In this document: piece by piece, positions 26,249 to 36,830 of the stretch
Layout: every line of letters starts with the position of its first letter
How positions within the stretch are numbered: the first letter of the stretch is position 1
Assembly: GCA_028023455.1 (NCBI GenBank)
Contig: JAQFVV010006197.1
Span: 19,341,254-19,405,253, forward strand
Length of the DNA stretch: 64,000 nucleotides
Direction of reading: 5' to 3'
Source of the DNA: Epiperipatus broadwayi
Lineage: Eukaryota; Onychophora; Udeonychophora; Euonychophora; Peripatidae
Made by a program: the position numbers and the translations under genes
Notes under the pieces: generated by a model
Database searches by the model: none
The model's input: the letters and a program-made list of their open reading frames with translations, nothing else
Told to the model about the DNA's origin: nothing

Positions 26249-26632
26249 ACTTTCTCCTACATGCATATACTACAATAATTTTAATCATGAGCCATTAAAA
26301 AAGAATTTAAAAGGTGATTAATGACGATGTTAAAAGAGAAATAATTTTACAGCAAAATTACGCCACTTCCCCAACTAAAGTGTTAAACATGGAATCACTA
26401 AATTGATGGCTAAAATAGCAAACACTTTCTATATTTAATATAAAAAGGTACATATTTTTAAAAAGTATTCTCCTATATACATATACTGCAGAAATTTTAA
26501 TCATTAGTTATACAAGCAGAATTTGAAACTCATTAATATTGGCATAAAAAATAATTTCACAATAAAATTATAAAAAAAAGTAGCAAAAATCTAAATGCTA
26601 AACATGGAATCAGTAAATTGATAAATACCATT
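26249..26632. repeat. Two-copy direct repeat (~216-bp period)
   Basis: The block 'tctcctacatgcatatactaca' at 26,252 recurs, slightly altered, at 26,469. The block 'taaacatggaatcactaaattgat' at 26,383 recurs at 26,599. The constant offset of 216-217 bases shows a tandem duplication with later divergence. Confidence 0.75.
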
Positions 26633-26849
26633 AGTTGAAATATTACAATGAGAACTATTGAATAATATAGCAACCAAATTCATAATATTTTTCAAAGCAT
26701 TTAAACTCTGAATAAATTATAAGAAATCTTTATCATATTTTATGAGCTTATTATCATTTAGTTGTCTTCAGTAATTTGTTCATCTTTATTAGTTTTTTTA
26801 TTTTATTTTTCATAGAAGTACAAATATTGATTTTAAATTTAAAAAAAAG

Positions 26850-27330
26850 AAATCAAAAATTGATCAATATTAAAGTGAAAAAAAGAAAAAGATTATTTCT
26901 AAAAGCAAAAGCAGTAAAACAGTCAATAATTGAAGTTCTAAATATGATATGGTTAAATCAATGATCTGCATAATTTTTTAAAAAATACGGTTTTAAAAAA
27001 AAAATAAGGATGAATTAATAAGTGCACAGAAAATAAAGATTTTTCAGATTGAGCAATGAACATTGCAATATCACAGAACAAATGGAAACTTCTTTTTTAA
27101 TGTGGGTTAATAAAAAGCAAAAAGAAAGTGATAATATAAATGAGCCAATCATTTGTGAAAAGATGAAGCAATTGTTTTTTTTTTTTTTTTTGCTGTCTTC
27201 TAGTACGAGTGCTACTTCTGTAAAAAGTTTATTGTCAGTAAAGTATAGCATAGCTATTACAAGGCATAATGAGCCTGTTAATGCAAGTAAGATGTGGACC
27301 ATTATCTCACAGAAAGTGTGGTTCTGTATT
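26850..27330 (+). pseudogene. Pogo/Tigger-like transposase N-terminal remnant
   Basis: The first part reads 'KVKKRKRLFLKAKAVKQSI', like the first helix-turn-helix of the CENP-B/Tigger DNA-binding domain. After frame breaks comes 'METSFLMWVNKKQKESDNI' followed by 'NEPIICEKMKQL', which resembles the second HTH ('L..WF.Q.R..G.PISGPLL.EKA'). A run of T residues at about 27,174-27,191 then gives poly-Phe and probably marks slippage damage. The later 'YSIAITRHNEPVNASK' fits the position of the family's 'R..I....GE..SA' block. No DDE catalytic domain is visible, so this is a dead fragment. The overlapping 112-codon minus-strand frame is probably a shadow. Confidence 0.45.
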
Positions 27331-27518
27331 AAAATATGTAAATTTATATACATTTATTATTTTATGCTTTTAAAAAACATGCATTTTTCAATATAAGTTA
27401 TAATGAATGAATGATATAGTGAATGAGTTTCTAAAAGCAATTAATTCTTTGCATCAGATTTCATTACATTCGATTATTTTTACTAGAAAAATTTCACAAT
27501 GCACATTACTTTTTATAA

Positions 27519-27880
27519 ACATCACATGATCACCATTTCTTATGTTAGCACATAACTGCTATGTAGTGCCAATCAGTGCCAACCCGAGTAATCAATGGAT
27601 GCCAGAAGGCTTGTGCATAAAATTCCTATCTAGTGCCTACTCATCCAAAATCCCCTGACTAGTTTTTGGCTTGTTCTGGAGGGTTGCATTAGATCCTAAG
27701 ATCTAGGTGTAGTGCTCTCAAATCCAAAGCTCCTCACTGATGAAGGCCTCAAGCCAGAAACTAGTCTGGGGATATTGGATGAGTAGGCACTAGATAGGGA
27801 TTTTATGCACAAGCCTTCTGGCATACATTGATTACTCTGGTTGGCGCTGAGTGGCACTGCTGTAAGGAGAGTTTTGCCTG
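27519..27880. mobile_element. Foldback element, hammerhead-bearing family (copy C)
   Basis: It starts with the family's outer sequence ('aaacatcacatgatcaccatttcttatg'). A shortened minus-strand arm follows to about 27,676, cut just after 'ctagtttttggcttg'. Then comes the full plus-strand arm, ending 'gagttttgcctg' near 27,880. The shorter left arm is consistent with a deletion at the arm junction. The plus-strand arm is the only one in the window whose hammerhead core is complete (see the next entry). The end sequences match copies A and B. Confidence 0.8.
27731..27772 (+). ncRNA. Candidate type I hammerhead ribozyme (complete core)
   Basis: The motif folds as follows. Stem I is 27,731-27,736 (UCCUCA) paired with 27,767-27,772 (UGGGGA), six pairs including one G-U. 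The core CUGAUGA is at 27,737-27,743. Stem II uses GGC (27,745-27,747) and GCC (27,753-27,755) around a 5-base loop, closed by an A-A mismatch. GAAA is at 27,757-27,760. Stem III is the self-complementary CUAG (27,761-27,764). UC follows at 27,765-27,766, so cleavage is predicted after C 27,766. Minimal hammerheads of this form, with a stem III so short that activity often needs a dimer, are known in Penelope-like elements and some retrozymes. Whether this copy cleaves is unknown. The A-A mismatch in stem II may weaken it. Confidence 0.55.
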
Positions 27881-27930
27881 TGTTAATACTTTTTATAAAA
27901 TGAAATCATGTATTGTGCAAGAAATAAAAA

Positions 27931-27960
27931 ACACACACACACACACATATATATATATAA
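27931..27960. repeat. (CA)n-(TA)n microsatellite
   Basis: A simple dinucleotide tract of about nine AC units followed by about six TA units. Confidence 0.9.
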
Positions 27961-28197
27961 TTAACTATTGGAAATATAAATATATTGTAATGTTTTACAT
28001 TTTGAGTTAGACCTTACATTACACAATATAAAGTGCTATTTAATCAAACTATTTAATGAGAATGGTCCATTCCACAGGAGTTCGGATATTTCAAAAATAT
28101 AGTTATATTTCCTGATTAACCGACATAATATTGATTACCACTCGGATTATTGATGGAGTTAGTTTTAATTTATTTAAGAGGGCACCAGGATCTGTAG

Positions 28198-28476
28198 ACC
28201 CACTAATTCTCATCACATTTTCTCAAGACTTTTGAAGTAAATAACTAAAAGTAAGATTGGGAATTACATTTTTATTGTCAATTAATTTATACCCACTAAT
28301 TCTCATCACATTTTCTCAAGACTTTTGAAGTAAATAACTAAAAGTAAGATTGGGAATTACATTTTTATTGTCAATTAATTTATACCCACTAATTCTCATC
28401 ACATTTTCTCAAGACTTTTGAAGTAAATAACTAAAAGTAAGATTGGGAATTACATTTTTATTGTCAATTAATTTAT
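28198..28476. repeat. Tandem repeat, 3 x 93 bp, nearly identical
   Basis: Units start at 28,198, 28,291 and 28,384, each beginning 'acccactaattctcatc' and ending 'gtcaattaatttat'. By eye the three copies are identical or almost so. Identity this high in an otherwise diverged neighbourhood implies a recent expansion, or an assembly artefact. The unit has no clear coding potential. Confidence 0.92.
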
Positions 28477-29600
28477 TTTAAGAATTTTCCCCAGACTTTA
28501 ATCAAGCATATTGACAAAGGTAATTTATACAATTCTCTAAATTTAATAATAAAATCTAAATAATTAAAATTAAGCATGTACAATAAAAGGTTTATATTAG
28601 TAATAAAAATTTGATTACAACACATTAAGTATTTAAATACTTATTAAAAATTATTTATAATACTGGAAAGAACACACACACATATATATTCAGATAATAA
28701 TATTAGCCTCTTAATTCAAACAATTCACTTTGAAGGATTAAATAGCAAATGTCTCTCCTTTCATTTGTCTACATTAGAAGTTTATCATTTGAATTTAGTT
28801 TGCAAATCTTTTTTGATTTAGATATGAGTTGTGATATGGCCATTAACTTACTGGTAAGCTCCTAAGTTTTATGTAGATGCTCTTATTATCACAATAAACC
28901 TGTCTCCTTTATGCAGAGTCTGAAGTAATTACTTATGGCTTCATTCTGATAACACTTTCACATCACTGATTCATATTTAGGGCAAGGCTAGACAAAGCTT
29001 TTGGTAACTTTTGCAAGAAGTGTCAGCAAATGATCTAGTTTCTACTCACACATGGTGACTAGTCTCAGTGTAGTAATTTAGGGTGGGATCATTTTATTAT
29101 GGTTTCAAAAATGCTGCACCCAAAAATCAGCCAGAAAAACTCAGGTAAAAGGCCGCTCTCTAAATATGTCTGCTTCTTTTATACTGATGATTATTTTAAG
29201 ATTTCTGCGCATATATTCTTATCCTTTGTTTTATTATCACTTGATAATCTTTTACATTTCTTTTTGCTTTTGCATTGCAAAGTTCTCTTTTTTATAACTT
29301 ATTTCAGCCATCTTTAGTTATAATTAAAAAGTTTTAATCTGATGGTAATCTACTGCATTGTATTTTCTTTTACCTATCTGGATTAGTAATGTATAAGTGC
29401 TTATATTCTTTCCAATATTAACATTAATTAAATAGATAATATTAAACACAAATAGTTTTCATTGTATGTATCAAAAAATATATAAATTATACTAACTAAT
29501 AAAAGAAAACTAAATTATGTCCACTGACAATTTTTTTAACTTTACTTCTTTTTACTTTTAAATCTTACCCAATGCTAACATACTTGTTCCATATATATGT
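28477..29600. other. AT-rich sequence without recognised features
   Basis: No supported gene. The 72-codon plus-strand frame at 29,099-29,317 is not recognisable. Confidence 0.45.
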
Positions 29601-29614
29601 AAATGGTACAATAT

Positions 29615-32135
29615 ATAATAACAATAAAAATAATAAATATAACAGTGATTAATTATTATATAGTCTTTCATATTAATTACTTAATCTTCTTCAACTGCCA
29701 TTAAATTCAAAAAACATAATGAAAGAAAATGCCATTAGTTCAAATCCCAGAATTCCTGAATTTTATCATTAGTGACTTGTCTATTAATTATTATAAAAAT
29801 TGCTTCCTTAATTTTTCTTTTAGTATGGTTTCTCTCTTCATGAAGATTTTAAAAATGTTTTCAAGATCAAACCTAAATTTATATTTACATATCCTTTCAT
29901 GATCCAAGAAAACTGAAGCAGTCATTAAATCATTATTATTTTTACTTTTCACATGCTTATATAACAACTGATGCTCCTTTAATCTTTTCTCTATACTGCA
30001 ACTCAATTCAATGACATATGATAACATACAACCACAAAAAATTTGATAACAACATTACTTCTTTGCTTAATAAATATGACACTTTTAGAATTATTGACTA
30101 ACATATTAACATTATTTTAAACACAAAATAAAACATTTAACACATCTTTATATATATATTTTAAAAAATTCTCTTGAGCATTTGGTGTATATGGAGTAGA
30201 AATCCATTTTTTATTATTAATCTACAACTCCTTTAAATGATTATACTTCTTTTTAAATTAACATAAAGCATTATTAATCTGTTCCAATCTTATAACCAGC
30301 TTCAAGCAATTTCTTTGCAAATATTTCAATACTTTTTAATTTATCACTTTGATAATGACATCATTTTTCATTACAAAACATGAAAGATCTAAAACTTACC
30401 ATTTTATGCATAATAGGAACCTTTTTTGCACTGGCTTGATTACTGATTTATAACTTAACATACTACTATCTCTTATAATAAATCAATCGAAATACTTGAT
30501 ACTTTTGTCCTGTTCTTTTTCAATAGTCCATTTAAAGACATTCAAATTACTTAACTCCTCTACAAGCAAGTTTATAGTATTGGTATGTCCACAAACAAAA
30601 ACATCCACATATCTTTTATAAATTTTAATATCTTTAAAAGTACACATCTAAAATTTTAAATTCATATATAGACAAAACAAAATTGCAAACTTGTTCAACA
30701 ACAGGCAGGTCTATAGGACAAATTTTGGCCAATCTTTAGACATTTTATAATATTCACCTTCAAAAGAAGCAACAATGTTATCATCAAAAAAATTTAAAGA
30801 ATCCAATAACAAATTTTATAACATATTTATAATTCCCTTTATCTTTTAATGCATGTTAGTTAACTTTTATGGATTTCACTCTATCAATAGAGCCATACAT
30901 TTCTGACACATCTAATGATGCTATAACATCACTCTCATCAATCACTATATTTTTTAATTTTATATAATCAAAAGATGAAGCAATAGTATTTTCCCCAAAT
31001 TGTAAAATCTTTTGTAACAGCTTACCAATATATTTAGGTGTCTGATATATAAACGAACCATCAAAATCTATCATAATTCTCAAAGGATTTCCTTCTTTAT
31101 GTAATTTTATATTTGCAAAAAAATGAGACTAAATAGTGCATGAAGGATATATAACTATAGTATACATTATTACTTATGACTTTATTCTTAACTTTTTTAA
31201 AAATATTATTAATAAATTTTACTCTCTGACTATCCTTATTATATTCTTCAACCAAAAAGAAATCAAGTTTATCTATTTATACTTTAACTTTCTCAATTCA
31301 CTGACACTTTATCATTAGACACATAAGCAGATCTTTATCTTCTTTCAAACAAATCATATCAGTTTTTGTTAAATTCTCAAAAGGTCAGTTCCTATGAATT
31401 TTCATATGAAATCACATTGAATTTATGACAATTTTTTTTATAATTTCATTAGCAATATGACTTTCACCTCTAATCATTTCAAATGAATTTTGAACAGTTG
31501 CAATTAGTTCCAACTTATAATCTTCCCAAGTACAGCAGACATATTTAGCTCCATGACTTAATACATATTTTCTGAATCAAATGTATCCTTTTACCTGACA
31601 AATTAACAAAATTCATATCATTGTAAGTTTGTGGATAGTGATTATTAAATAAAAAAAAAATTTTTTTTCTTCTCAAATTCAAAAAATTTAAGTCTATTTT
31701 GACAAACAAATTTTATAGTCATTGCAAGCACACAATTCATTTAAAACTATTAAATGTTCAATAGCTTTCAAATATTGCCTAATATTAAAAAGTTCTTTTT
31801 TTACATTTCTTAATTACATTATTTAAAATTATTCATTTTAATTTATACATACATAGATTTCAGTACTAAATTTATATAGGTATTCACTTTTATGTTGCAA
31901 CAATTTGGGAATATAGATAAGTTTTTTTATATTGCTTCAGCCATTCCTTAACTATCCATCATTCTTCAATATCACTTAAATTCCATTATATTAAAAATAA
32001 ATGTAATAACAATAAAAATAACAAATATAACTGATTAACTATTATTATACACAGTCATTCAATCTGCAAGAAGGTACTTTCAGTTAATTATTTAACCCTC
32101 TTCAACTGCTGTTAAATTCAAAAAATATATAATCA
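29615..32135 (-). mobile_element. Penelope-like retroelement (PLE), decayed
   Basis: The element body is on the minus strand. A segment of about 110 bases at 29,615-29,730 ('aacaataaaaataa.aaatataac', 'cttcaactgccattaaattcaaaaaa') recurs in the same orientation at about 31,985-32,135. The coding remnant is therefore bracketed by direct repeats, as in PLEs with their LTR-like terminal repeats. A third copy of this segment opens the other PLE at 63.4 kb. A (TA)n tract lies about 145 bases beyond. The coding content is described in the next entry. Confidence 0.75.
29790..31620 (-). pseudogene. PLE reverse transcriptase with C-terminal endonuclease-like region, broken
   Basis: Minus-strand translation gives PLE fragments in the right order. 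An N-terminal 'DMNFVNLSGKRI' lies near 31,600. 'HKEGNPLRIMIDFDGS' (about 31,050-31,110) fits the PLE 'KIHK.GNPLRPI' block. 'DESDVIASLDVSEMYGSID' (about 30,890-30,950) fits the RT catalytic block that usually reads 'SFDV.SLFTNIP'. 'YKRYVDVFV' (YVDV at 30,600-30,611) occupies the YVDD motif, with the second catalytic Asp lost. The 78-codon frame at 29,791-30,027 ('SIEKRLKEHQLLYKH', 'FLDHERICKYKF') fits the end of the GIY-YIG endonuclease region. Many stops and frameshifts and the altered YVDD show the copy is inactive. Confidence 0.8.
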
Positions 32136-32274
32136 GAAGTAAGTCAAGCTCTTTTACTATATTAAGCAAACTATTTGATTGCCATCCATCATCACTTATA
32201 ATTAGTTATCAACAGAAAAATATATTTGATTCTTAACAATTAGAAAACACATCAGTAAGGATACATAGAATGTG

Positions 32275-32280
<6 letters not shown>

Positions 32281-32341
<61 letters not shown>
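32281..32341. repeat. (TA)30 microsatellite
   Basis: About 60 bases of uninterrupted TA alternation, lying between the PLE and the LINE remnant that follows. It creates a spurious poly-Ile-Tyr open frame on the minus strand. Confidence 0.97.
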
Positions 32342-32346
<5 letters not shown>

Positions 32347-32429
32347 GGGGGTTTTCTTTTGAGTTTCAATTGTATAATATGAAACACTTCTCTACTCTAT
32401 TTTCAATTTCCAATGAAATCCAATATAAC

Positions 32430-33010
32430 ATAGTTCAACAGGTAAAGGGATTTAGATATTTGGGTAGCTGGTTGAGTAAGGATGGAAAAAGTGAAAATGA
32501 AGTTAAAAGAAGAATAGCATTGGAAAATGAGGCATTTATTATGAAAAAACAAATATTTAGTGTATCTTTGAAGACTTAAGTTAAAGATTAATTAAATGTT
32601 ATGTGTGGAGTGTACTATTGTATGGTTGTGAAACATGGACAGTGAGAAATAAAATTAAGACCAGATTGAATGCCTTTAAGATGCAGACATGGGGAAGAAA
32701 GGAAAAAAAATCAGTTGGATGAATAAAATAACAAATAACGAAATTCTGAAAAGAGTAAATGAAAAAATATTGAAAAAATTAGAAATGGAAAGAGAAACTG
32801 GATTGGACATATATTAAAAAGAAAATATAGTTTAATGAGATATGTTTTGAAGGGAATAGTGAGTGGAAGCAAAAAAAAAGTATGGAAGAATTGACATTGT
32901 TGAATGATATAAGAAATGTGAAGAGTTTCTTGAAGAGTTGGGCAATGAAAAGAATGGAATGAGTACAATGGGTGAATTGGTGATGTGACTACTCTCTGGA
33001 CCTATCCATG
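32430..33010 (+). pseudogene. LINE 3'-end remnant (post-RT region)
   Basis: The frame at 32,340-32,579 contains 'VKGFRYLGSWLSKDG' and 'VKRRIALENEAF', the thumb region that follows FADD in RTE-like and related LINEs. After frameshifts, segments equivalent to 'CY.WSVLLYGCETWT' (about 32,595-32,645) and 'RNWIGHIL.R' (about 32,785-32,825) follow in order. The copy ends in 'gataatgat', reminiscent of the (GAT)n-like tail on the intact RTE at 51 kb. It is 5'-truncated, which is usual for LINE copies, and broken. Confidence 0.7.
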
Positions 33011-34137
33011 GGACACAATACTAATGATAATGATCTTATTTTATTGAATCTTTCAATTTTATATCTCTGTTTTACTTTTATTCTAAAGCAACCCAACACA
33101 TCACTACACTACAAGAAATTGCATGCTTTGCTGATACATGTGTCTGGCTCTTCATATGATTGTATAGGATATTAAAAATATCTTTTAACCAAATTCACTA
33201 ATAATTATTACTAATATATATATATAATTTAGCCATCAATATAATTATCAGGATCCTTTTTTCATTTTCTTTTACATTACTGTCTTCAATTATATCACCA
33301 ATGGGATTGTATTTCTATTTTTTAATTTCACAACAATTCTGGCTTCCTTTTTTAATTTTTTATTCTTGGTTTTTTTCCTCTGTAGGATTAGAATAATCAC
33401 AGAACATCTATAAGTTGTTGCTAATGATATAAAAAAACATTGTTTAATCTTTCAAACTAATGGAAAAATTTTCATTTTATTTGTTTGGTGGGTGAACTTG
33501 TTAATATTTCAAAATATTTATGGTTAAAGTAAAATCTAACTGAAAGGAAATCATATTTGCTAGTGCAAAAATGCAAATAAAAACCTCTGGTCAATAGAGA
33601 AAAAACAATTATTTTAATATCTATATTACTTCATTATCAGTTATTAATAATCAATTCACATATATAATACTTCTTTGCAAATGTCTATTGTAAACATTTA
33701 AAAAAAAAAATAATGCCCAAACTTTTTGTACATATTTTTTGTCTTGATATTCAGTTGTAAGATTTTCTTAATTAATTTGTTAATAATTTTCTTCTTTTTC
33801 TATGCACCCCATTTGTTTAAATTTTCTCATTTTTATAACAATATCACTGTAACTAATTGGGATCCAAATATGTTTCTTTTTCTATAAAATATGATAATGA
33901 ATATAAACAAAACAGTGAAGAAAAATACTGGAGGGTGGAGGAACAGAAAAAATATATTCAAAACATTACAAAACTAATATTGGAAGCACAAAAACATGTA
34001 AAGAAAACATTTTTGAGAAAATGACCAGCTTAAGATGAAAAAGAAAGTTTAATAGGTAACAACAACAAAACTGTGAGATGAAAACACATAAAATGACGTA
34101 GCTTCTACAGATTTAATATAAGCTAAATAATATTTTT
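33011..34137. other. AT-rich sequence without recognised features
   Basis: No gene or structured repeat is recognised. Confidence 0.5.
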
Positions 34138-34255
34138 TTAATTTTCACTGCACTACTCTCACGCAAAGTAGGGACTGGTTTCTATCCACTTTTAATACCT
34201 TGTGGAAGAATATAATCATAAACATACAACCAAAGACATGTTAAAAAGATCTAGC
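34138..34255. mobile_element. TIR element, family 2 (interior fragment)
   Basis: Similarity to the 17.6 kb and 22.3 kb copies runs from 'ttaattttcactgcactactctcacgcaa' to 'catgttaaaaagatct'. Both ends are missing. Confidence 0.7.
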
Positions 34256-34549
34256 TAATATGTTGTATGCTGCTTCATAATAAAAGAACTTCTTTAATTT
34301 ATGATGCAATTCAAAATTTGAGATGCTAAAATAAATTATAATAAGGGTGTATTAAATATTAGCAAACTATTACCAGTGATAACCAAGTTCTTAATATCTT
34401 ACATGCTGTTATCCTAATCTGTTGCTAAACAAAAAACTTATCAGTATCATACATGCACATATATAATCACTTACTACCCAAGTCTATATTGTATAATCTC
34501 TTTGTAGATTATTTCTGTCTTTCTTAGATCATCTAATTTTCTTTGATAT

Positions 34550-35470
34550 TATTTATTAACTCTTTTTCTTTAATATATGCTTGTTTTATATATACAGGTA
34601 TTGCATAATTACTTGTTTTAAGATTGAGTGAAGTTCAAGCACCAGTTAATTAATAGCAATTTTATTCAATGGGCCAAAAATAATATATACTTAATTCTTA
34701 GCAGTTAACATGTATAATTAAGAGTTTTTAATTCTTGAACCAATCCTTCTCATGGATGAGATGAACTTCTAAAGGGATTATATATTCTGAAACTATTTAT
34801 GAATTCTTTTTTTTTCTTTTATTCATGCTTACTTTATATAGTGAATAATTACTTGCAACAAGATCAGGGGATGTTCAAACACTGGCAATCCTTACATAGC
34901 AATTTTATTCAATTGTTCAAAAAAAATTATACATAAATTTTAGCAGTTATAATATTATAATTTTTAATTCAAGAATCAATGCTTCTTGTGAATGAGAAGA
35001 ACTGATGAACGTTATATGTTCAGAATCTATCTTTTAAACCTTTTTTCCCATATGTCATAGCATCGGCCAGGAGGCTAACAGATTTATCTCGGCATAATTG
35101 CTCAGATATTCTTGACTTCGTTAAAGGAGAAGCCACAGAACATCACATCACATCAACCAAATTCTTGCTTGCAAGGCGGCTGCGCTGACCTCTCGGCTAA
35201 CAATGCTTGACTTTTTCCTTTTACATATGCTTATTTTTTATATTCAGTAATTATTTGCTCGAAATTTGAGTGATATTCAAAATTTAAAATGGAAGACTTT
35301 GCATTAGTAATTTTATTCAATAGAATAAAAATAAAATAGATATTTTTTTTATTAGACTGTATTCATGAATTTTCAGTTCTCAAATTAATTCTGTTACCAA
35401 TGAGATGACCTCTCATAACTATATATCTACAAATGCAGTTCTATATAGTTCTTGGAATTCATTATTTATG
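34550..35470. repeat. Three-unit tandem array (~240 bp) split by a SINE
   Basis: Three units start near 34,571, 34,817 and 35,218, each with 'atatgctt..tttatat' or similar, then 'taattactt', 'ttcaa', 'gcaattttattcaat' and 'aatgagatgaact'. The spacings are about 246 and about 401 bases. Subtracting the 163-base SINE at 35,049-35,211 returns the second spacing to about 238. The array therefore existed before the SINE inserted. The units are about 70-75% alike by eye. Confidence 0.8.
35049..35211 (-). mobile_element. Young tRNA-derived SINE
   Basis: This GC-rich 163-base insertion contrasts sharply with its surroundings. On the minus strand its start reads 'gttagccgagaggtcagcgc' followed by 'cgccttgcaagc', a well-preserved tRNA A box and anticodon-arm region. 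'aatttggttgatgtg' sits at the B-box position. The 7-base TTTTTCC flanks both sides (35,042-35,048 and 35,212-35,218), a plausible target-site duplication. It also carries a 'gatgtgatgtgatg' stretch. Confidence 0.7.
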
Positions 35471-35734
35471 TTACAATTACTAGCCATCATGTAATATCTA
35501 AGAATCCTAATTTCATATTTTAGTCAACTGAGAGAACCTTTGCTCTCTGAATCATATGCACACACATATAAAATTATAGTAAACGAAAATCTCACTAATA
35601 TCTCGAAAAGTTATAAAAAATATTAATTTACATATAAATAAATAGTACAATTTAATGATAATAAAAAACTGTACGTGAATGCTGTCAAATCTATGATGTT
35701 TTGGTCAAGTTCAAAAAACGCGGTGCAGTTTCCT

Positions 35735-35880
35735 ACAGTGGTTGAGTGGCTGATTCGAAAGCTAATGATTCTCAAGAAGAGTAAAAAAACACAGAAATGA
35801 ATTGAATAAAACGTATGCTGAATCTTCTATTTGGAGACTCGAATTTCACATGACCTCTTGAGTAATTAACCATGTAATTA
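35735..35880 (+). repeat. SINE-like copy
   Basis: 'acagtggttgagtggctgattcgaaagc' resembles a tRNA head. It is followed by 'gagactcgaatttcacatgacctcttgag', ending like the other copies of the window's SINE family. Confidence 0.5.
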
Positions 35881-36645
35881 TATTTATCCTTTTCACACAC
35901 ATACCCTCCCCTCTTTTTTTTTTTTTACAAAAATATGGACTTTTGCGTCATTAAAACGTTCGTTTATGTCTTGTTTTGTTTGTAACCACATTACATTTAG
36001 CTGTTAATATTACGTAATTTTAAATATATATTATGGTTATAAACTTCGTTAAATAAGATTAAACACCAATGAATCAATTTTGATCTCTAATATGATTTAG
36101 TTATCATTCCCCAATTAATTGAAAGCTGCATATTTCTTCTTTATTACTGAAGCATTTGGAGAATTAAAAATAGTTTCAAAGAAGTTTTTAATAACATTTT
36201 TTTTTTTAAAAAAAACTTATCAGCAAATTAACAGTTTGAACAAAAAAAAAAAAAAAATCTAGCCAACATTACTTTTTACACTGACAACTTCTCTTATATG
36301 AAGAAACTACTTTCTTTTATATTTATTGGAAAAACATGCAAATGTGTTACCACCCATTTAAATAAATTATCAGTACACAAAAGAAATCAAAAGTACTTGT
36401 ATACCGATTTTTAAATAGCTAATGCATGTTATGTATAATAAGTTTAATTATAATTATATTTTTATATAAACTTCAGAAATGTAAAACACTAAATAATATC
36501 ACTTTTCAAATGGCATTATGATTAAATATCAAATAAATTTGAATAGTAAATGATATCTGGAAAGAAAGTTTGTATTTAATAATATCTAAAAAAATTTAAA
36601 GGACTGCTTTATGTGAAATATAAAAAAAGTTACTGGGAACTCATC

Positions 36646-36830
36646 TGACATTCAAGCACAGGAAGTGACAGATTAAGACTTGATCTAGGAATCTTTAGAT
36701 CTTGAATTGTGTCGGTGCAATTTAGCATAATGATAGTGATGATCCTGAGAATAAAAACCATTGGATCAAAACTCAATTTATCATTTCCATGCTCAAATGT
36801 CAGTTAATCTCAGGAGCAACTAAACATTTG
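36646..36830. repeat. Two SINE copies, head to head
   Basis: A minus-strand copy (about 36,646-36,735) shows 'ttagatctaggaatc' type sequence around the B box and a 'tgacattcaagc' tail. A plus-strand copy (about 36,721-36,830) begins 'tttagcataatgatagtgatgatcc', continues 'cattggatcaaaactc' and ends 'gctcaaatgtcag'. Their heads meet, giving a small inverted pair. Confidence 0.5.

Noticed and set aside
27015-27353. 112-codon minus-strand frame
   Set aside because: It lies opposite the plus-strand transposase-like fragments. Its hydrophobic and poly-Lys composition comes from T- and A-runs.
28198-28476. CRISPR-like array
   Set aside because: The 93-bp units are directly adjacent with no spacers, and the DNA is eukaryotic in character.
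32202-32387. 61-codon minus-strand frame rich in Ile and Tyr
   Set aside because: It is a translation of the (TA)n microsatellite.
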